The notes under the pieces were generated by a model, which was not told the origin of the DNA, made no database searches, and worked only from the letters and a program-made list of their open reading frames with translations. A program made the position numbers and the translations under genes. A stretch of 8,782 nucleotides of DNA from Flavobacteriales bacterium (lineage in GTDB: Bacteria; Bacteroidota; Bacteroidia; Flavobacteriales; Flavobacteriaceae). Positions 5,880-8,782 of this stretch are shown piece after piece; position 1 is the first letter of the stretch, and each line of letters opens with the position of its first letter. The stretch is from positions 1 to 8,782 of the forward strand of contig JALSTJ010000326.1 of assembly GCA_026983815.1 (NCBI GenBank), given 5' to 3'.

Positions 5880-7415
5880 TTATCTTACAATACTTAACCA
5901 ACCGGTTAGTTTTTGTCCGTTTAATAATTTGATTACATAATAATAATTTGCTGCAGGTAATTCGCTTCCATCATTTGTTTTTCCAACAAATTCGTTGATA
6001 TAATCATCTTTATCGTAAACCAATTTCCCCCAGCGATTAAATATTTCAACTTTATCAATACCTTCTCTTTGAGCCAAATAGGTCAAATCCCAATAGTCAT
6101 TTTTATCATCGCCATTTGGTGAAATACCTTCAGGGACTCTACATTCATAAGGATATTGGGTAACTGTAACTTCAGTAGAAGAGTCACAACCATCAACAGT
6201 TGTTACCAATGTATAAGTATCTGCATGGTCAACTGTCAATTTTGGTGTTGTTGCAATTTCATTGCCTGTGTGATCTGTCCAAGAATACGAAATATTAGTA
6301 TAATCTTGTGGATTGGTTACTGTACCGTCAAAGGTATAAGTTTCATTTGCACAAATAAGCACTTTATCTGTGGGTAAAATATTTTTAGGCTTAGGAAGTT
6401 TGGTTACAGTAACTTCATCATAATCCAAATATGTATTTCCTAAACAATCTTCGTAATCAACCTCTAATGTATATGTTTGAGTATCATCAAATGGTATTGT
6501 TGGAGATTCTGTTGTTGCTACTACATTATGACTTTGATCATACCATTTTATAGAGGTAATATTGCCATTAGGTACAAAACGCCAAGATTCCGGTGATGAA
6601 GCATCAACTGTCCAATCCCCGGTATTTCTACCGGGGGCAGCTTGTCCGCAAGTGTCAGGTGCTAAATCATCATTCTGAACACCAATTGCAGCAGCATGAT
6701 GAGACCAAGATGTACAAATGGGTTTTTGCTTGATGTTAACTTCTATAACATCTGTTCCTTCATAAAAAATTATTTGCTGACTTGCATATAATAAATCACT
6801 ACCACTTGAACAACCAAATAATGGTATTTCATTATATGTAACAATAAATTTCCTATTTGGAGCAGTCCCTTCAATACGATACTGGATAGTAGTATTTAAG
6901 CCCGGGTTATCTCTAACTCCAGGATTAATGTCCTGTGCCGCACCAAAAACTGCAATAGCAGAGGTGCCTGTGTCTGAATCCCAATACGGTAAAACTTGAT
7001 TTGGTATTGTAATTCCAGCATTAAAATTGGAATAATCATCAAATTTATTAGCCGCGATAGTGTTAAATATAATATCACCATTGGAACCAATAACAATTTG
7101 GTTTGTAGCCCTTCCGAGAAAATAAAAATTTATCGGAAAATCAATGGGAGAACTGTAATCATCATCTCTTAACGGCTGTAAACTTCCTGAATGTGTTCCC
7201 TGTACTTCTGTGCCGGTTAAATCGTCATCCCACTGAAAAGGAATGCTTTGCACATCATAATATTGGGTTAATACAGCTCGTAAATTTGGATGAAGTGTAA
7301 TTTCTGTTTCATCATTACATACTTTAAAATCATCACCCGCATCAATATGTTGTGCTTGGATATCCGGATAAAATATTGTCATTAAAAACAATATAAAATA
7401 AGAGTATCTTTTCAT
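5880..7415 (-). CDS. Secreted protein with type B T9SS C-terminal sorting domain
   Basis: This 511-residue protein is exported first by Sec and then by the T9SS to the cell surface or medium. The signal peptide is 1-21 (hydrophobic YFILFLMTIFYP, cleavage before Q22). Residues about 55-282 look like one large beta-sandwich unit, with YFLGRATNQIVIGSNGDIIFN (98-118), LPYWDSDTG (142-150), TIQYRIEGTAPNRKFIVTYNEI (176-197), IIFYEGTDVIEVNIKQKPIC and HAAAIGVQND. This resembles nidogen-like domains of other Bacteroidota surface proteins, but I assign no function. Two Ig/PKD-like beta domains follow (about 286-340 and 343-421, ending YTLVTTVDGCDSSTEVTVTQYP). The last 85 residues (427-511) are the gliding-motility-associated / type B sorting domain: VPEGISPNGDDKNDYWDL, VEIFNRWGKLVY, LPAANYYYVIKL and the terminal GWLSIVR. 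It is first in the operon and is probably an adhesin or surface-matrix protein, far smaller than SprB. No catalytic motif is evident. Confidence 0.9.
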   Translation of the reverse strand: MKRYSYFILFLMTIFYPDIQAQHIDAGDDFKVCNDETEITLHPNLRAVLTQYYDVQSIPFQWDDDLTGTEVQGTHSGSLQPLRDDDYSSPIDFPINFYFLGRATNQIVIGSNGDIIFNTIAANKFDDYSNFNAGITIPNQVLPYWDSDTGTSAIAVFGAAQDINPGVRDNPGLNTTIQYRIEGTAPNRKFIVTYNEIPLFGCSSGSDLLYASQQIIFYEGTDVIEVNIKQKPICTSWSHHAAAIGVQNDDLAPDTCGQAAPGRNTGDWTVDASSPESWRFVPNGNITSIKWYDQSHNVVATTESPTIPFDDTQTYTLEVDYEDCLGNTYLDYDEVTVTKLPKPKNILPTDKVLICANETYTFDGTVTNPQDYTNISYSWTDHTGNEIATTPKLTVDHADTYTLVTTVDGCDSSTEVTVTQYPYECRVPEGISPNGDDKNDYWDLTYLAQREGIDKVEIFNRWGKLVYDKDDYINEFVGKTNDGSELPAANYYYVIKLLNGQKLTGWLSIVR

Positions 7416-7422
7416 AACTTTG
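7415..7422 (+). promoter_or_regulatory. Candidate hflX promoter, -7 box TAACTTTG
   Basis: The plus strand reads TAACTTTG, an exact TAnnTTTG match, 87 bases upstream of the hflX ATG and overlapping the first base of the divergent cargo gene. No clear TTTG -33 element is seen, so it may be chance. A weaker alternative, TATCTTAA at 7461-7468, would give a leader of about 35 bases. Confidence 0.35.
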
Positions 7423-7444
7423 TTATTTAGTATTTAGTTAATTC

Positions 7445-7452
7445 CAAAAATA
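7445..7452 (-). promoter_or_regulatory. Promoter of the T9SS operon, -7 box TATTTTTG
   Basis: The minus strand reads TATTTTTG, matching TAnnTTTG. It lies 29 bases upstream of the cargo ATG at 7415. A near-consensus -33 element TTTC (7471-7474) precedes it by 18 bases. Transcription would start near 7439-7441, leaving a leader of about 25 A/T-rich bases. No other good box precedes the two downstream genes, which supports a single operon. Confidence 0.6.
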
Positions 7453-7509
7453 GAAATTTTTATCTTAAACGAAAATAAATACCGATTTTTTTTTAAATAA
7501 AATAGAAAA

Positions 7510-8688
7510 ATGATAGAAAATAATAAAGAAAATTATGAAAAAGCCATTCTTATTGGCATAATAACCGAAAATCAAAGCAAAGAGCAAGTTGATGAATACT
7601 TAGCCGAATTGAAGTTTTTAGCTGAGACAGCAGGGGTAAAAGTATTGAAAAGTTTTGTTCAAAAAATGCACAAACCCAATCCCAAAACTTTTATAGGAAG
7701 TGGAAAACTGGAAGATATCAAAAAATATATTGTTGAAAATCATATTGATTTAGCAATTTTTGATGATGAACTCAGTCCCGCTCAACAGAAAAACCTTGAA
7801 AAGATTCTCAATATTAAAATTTTAGACAGAACCCGTTTAATATTGGATATTTTTGCACAAAGAGCCCAAACTTCTTACGCACGCACACAAGTAGAATTGG
7901 CGCAATATCAATACTTATTGCCTCGTTTAACCGGAATGTGGACACACTTGGAACGTCAGCGTGGCGGAATCGGGATGCGAGGTCCGGGAGAAACCGAAAT
8001 TGAAACCGATAGAAGAATTGTTCGGGATAAAATTGCTTTATTGAAGAAAAAATTGGCTTCCATTGACAAACAAATGGCAACTCAAAGAAGTAATAGAGGA
8101 AAAATGGTCAGAGCCGCTTTGGTCGGTTATACCAATGTCGGAAAGAGCACCTTGATGAATGTTTTGAGTAAATCGGATGTTTTTGCCGAAAACAAACTTT
8201 TTGCTACTTTGGACACAACCGTCCGTAAAATTGTTGTTAGGAACATCCCTTTTCTGCTTACTGATACGGTTGGTTTTATAAGAAAACTTCCGACACAATT
8301 GATCGAATCCTTTAAATCTACATTGAATGAAGTAACCGAATCGGATTTGTTGATTCATGTAGTTGATATTTCTCATCCTAATTTTGAAGAGCAAATGGAA
8401 ACCGTAAATAAGATTTTAAATGAAATTGGTGCGGGAGGAAAAGCGTCGGTAATCGTTTTTAATAAAGTGGATTTATTAGAAAATAATCCGGATTTTCTTT
8501 TGCAGGAACTAAAAAAAACCTGGCTGGCAAAAATGGAAGTTCCCGTGGTATTTATTTCAGCTTTTCACAAGAAAAATATTGATGAATTGAAAGATGTTTT
8601 ATATCGGGAAGTAAGAAAAATACACATCAAGCGTTTCCCTTATAATGATTTTTTGTATCCGGATTTGGATGAAATTAGCGATCGATAA
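7510..8688 (+). CDS. hflX: GTPase HflX, ribosome-associated
   Basis: This is a cytoplasmic GTPase that binds the 50S subunit and splits or rescues stalled ribosomes, notably under heat stress in E. coli. The 392 residues are close to the family's usual length. The N-terminal HflX domain (about 10-190) contains KTFIGSGKLEDI and the helical linker, with the conserved RQRGGIGMRGPGETEIETDRR (149-169). The G domain has G1 GYTNVGKST (206-214, K212), G2 ATLDTT (232-237), G3 DTVG (252-255), G4 NKVD (318-321) and G5 ISA (349-351), all intact, so it should hydrolyse GTP. The ATG at 7510 follows an A-rich leader and fits the family N-terminus. It is divergent from the T9SS operon and followed by a gene with its own promoter, so it is probably monocistronic. 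No T-tract terminator is seen after the stop. It shows no sign of transfer or functional link to the T9SS genes. Confidence 0.97.
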   Translation: MIENNKENYEKAILIGIITENQSKEQVDEYLAELKFLAETAGVKVLKSFVQKMHKPNPKTFIGSGKLEDIKKYIVENHIDLAIFDDELSPAQQKNLEKILNIKILDRTRLILDIFAQRAQTSYARTQVELAQYQYLLPRLTGMWTHLERQRGGIGMRGPGETEIETDRRIVRDKIALLKKKLASIDKQMATQRSNRGKMVRAALVGYTNVGKSTLMNVLSKSDVFAENKLFATLDTTVRKIVVRNIPFLLTDTVGFIRKLPTQLIESFKSTLNEVTESDLLIHVVDISHPNFEEQMETVNKILNEIGAGGKASVIVFNKVDLLENNPDFLLQELKKTWLAKMEVPVVFISAFHKKNIDELKDVLYREVRKIHIKRFPYNDFLYPDLDEISDR

Positions 8689-8720
8689 ATAAAATCTATA
8701 TTTTAAAATAATTAAAACCT

Positions 8721-8728
8721 TATCTTTG
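8721..8728 (+). promoter_or_regulatory. -7 box TATCTTTG upstream of the last gene
   Basis: This is an exact TAnnTTTG match identical to the pyk box, lying 28 bases upstream of the ATG at 8757. Transcription would start near 8733-8735 with a leader of about 23 bases. No TTTG -33 element is evident in the A/T-only upstream sequence. Confidence 0.65.
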
Positions 8729-8756
8729 CATTAGATATAAATTTTTGTTAATTCTT

Positions 8757-8782
8757 ATGAAAAAATTTTTGATTATATTAAT
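8757..8782 (+). CDS. Start of an exported protein (3' partial)
   Basis: An ATG preceded by a well-placed -7 box opens a frame reading MKKFLIIL before the window ends. Two lysines followed by a run of hydrophobic residues are typical of a Sec signal peptide, so the product is probably exported. Only eight codons are visible, so the family cannot be named. It lies 68 bases after the hflX stop in the same direction but probably has its own promoter. Confidence 0.6.

Noticed and set aside
8038..8394. Open frame of 118 codons on the minus strand inside hflX
   Set aside because: It lies wholly antisense to an intact conserved GTPase domain, has no promoter-like box that I can see and no recognisable protein features, so it is a shadow of hflX.
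8699..8710. TATTTTAAAATA, a perfect 12-base palindrome after hflX
   Set aside because: It is made only of A and T in an A/T-rich spacer, has no GC stem to act as a terminator, and such palindromes are expected by chance here.

Overview
The window comes from a member of the Bacteroidota, most likely a low-GC Flavobacteriia-type genome. The reasons are a type IX secretion (T9SS) / gliding-type gene set, a C-terminal piece of a DUF2723 protein, TAnnTTTG-type -7 promoter boxes, and A/T-rich leaders without Shine-Dalgarno sequences. Species cannot be fixed from this sequence. Nearly all of the window is coding, and there are no tRNA, rRNA, CRISPR or insertion sequences.

Layout. (1) 1-1310 (+): the C-terminal part of a DUF2723 / GT117-like membrane protein whose start lies upstream of the window. 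(2) 1311-1480: a convergent intergenic gap with a strong bidirectional rho-independent terminator at 1327-1358. (3) 1481-2923 (-): a complete pyruvate kinase of the Leu-Gln-Gly-Pro-Lys type, predicted to be K+-independent, with its own -7 box just upstream. (4) 2991-3016: a hairpin terminator separating pyk from the operon behind it. (5) 7415-3037 (-): a compact three-gene operon with gaps of 12 and 11 bases. In transcription order it encodes a secreted protein with a type B T9SS sorting domain, a PorP/SprF-family outer-membrane protein, and a PorE-like TPR/PD40/CRD/OmpA protein. (6) 7416-7509: a divergent promoter region. (7) 7510-8688 (+): GTPase HflX, complete. (8) 8721-8782 (+): a -7 box and the first eight codons of another exported protein cut by the window end.

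The most notable unit is the operon in (5). By family knowledge, type B T9SS cargo needs a partner SprF/PorP-type outer-membrane protein. P. gingivalis PorE, which has the same domain order as the third gene, binds peptidoglycan and contacts PorP. The operon therefore reads as a self-contained cargo + outer-membrane partner + peptidoglycan anchor cassette, with an unusually small cargo of 511 residues. The component families are known. What is unusual is the particular cargo and its uncharacterised N-terminal domain. The other genes (pyk, hflX, the DUF2723 protein) look like ordinary core genes, and I found no clear evidence of a wholly new system.
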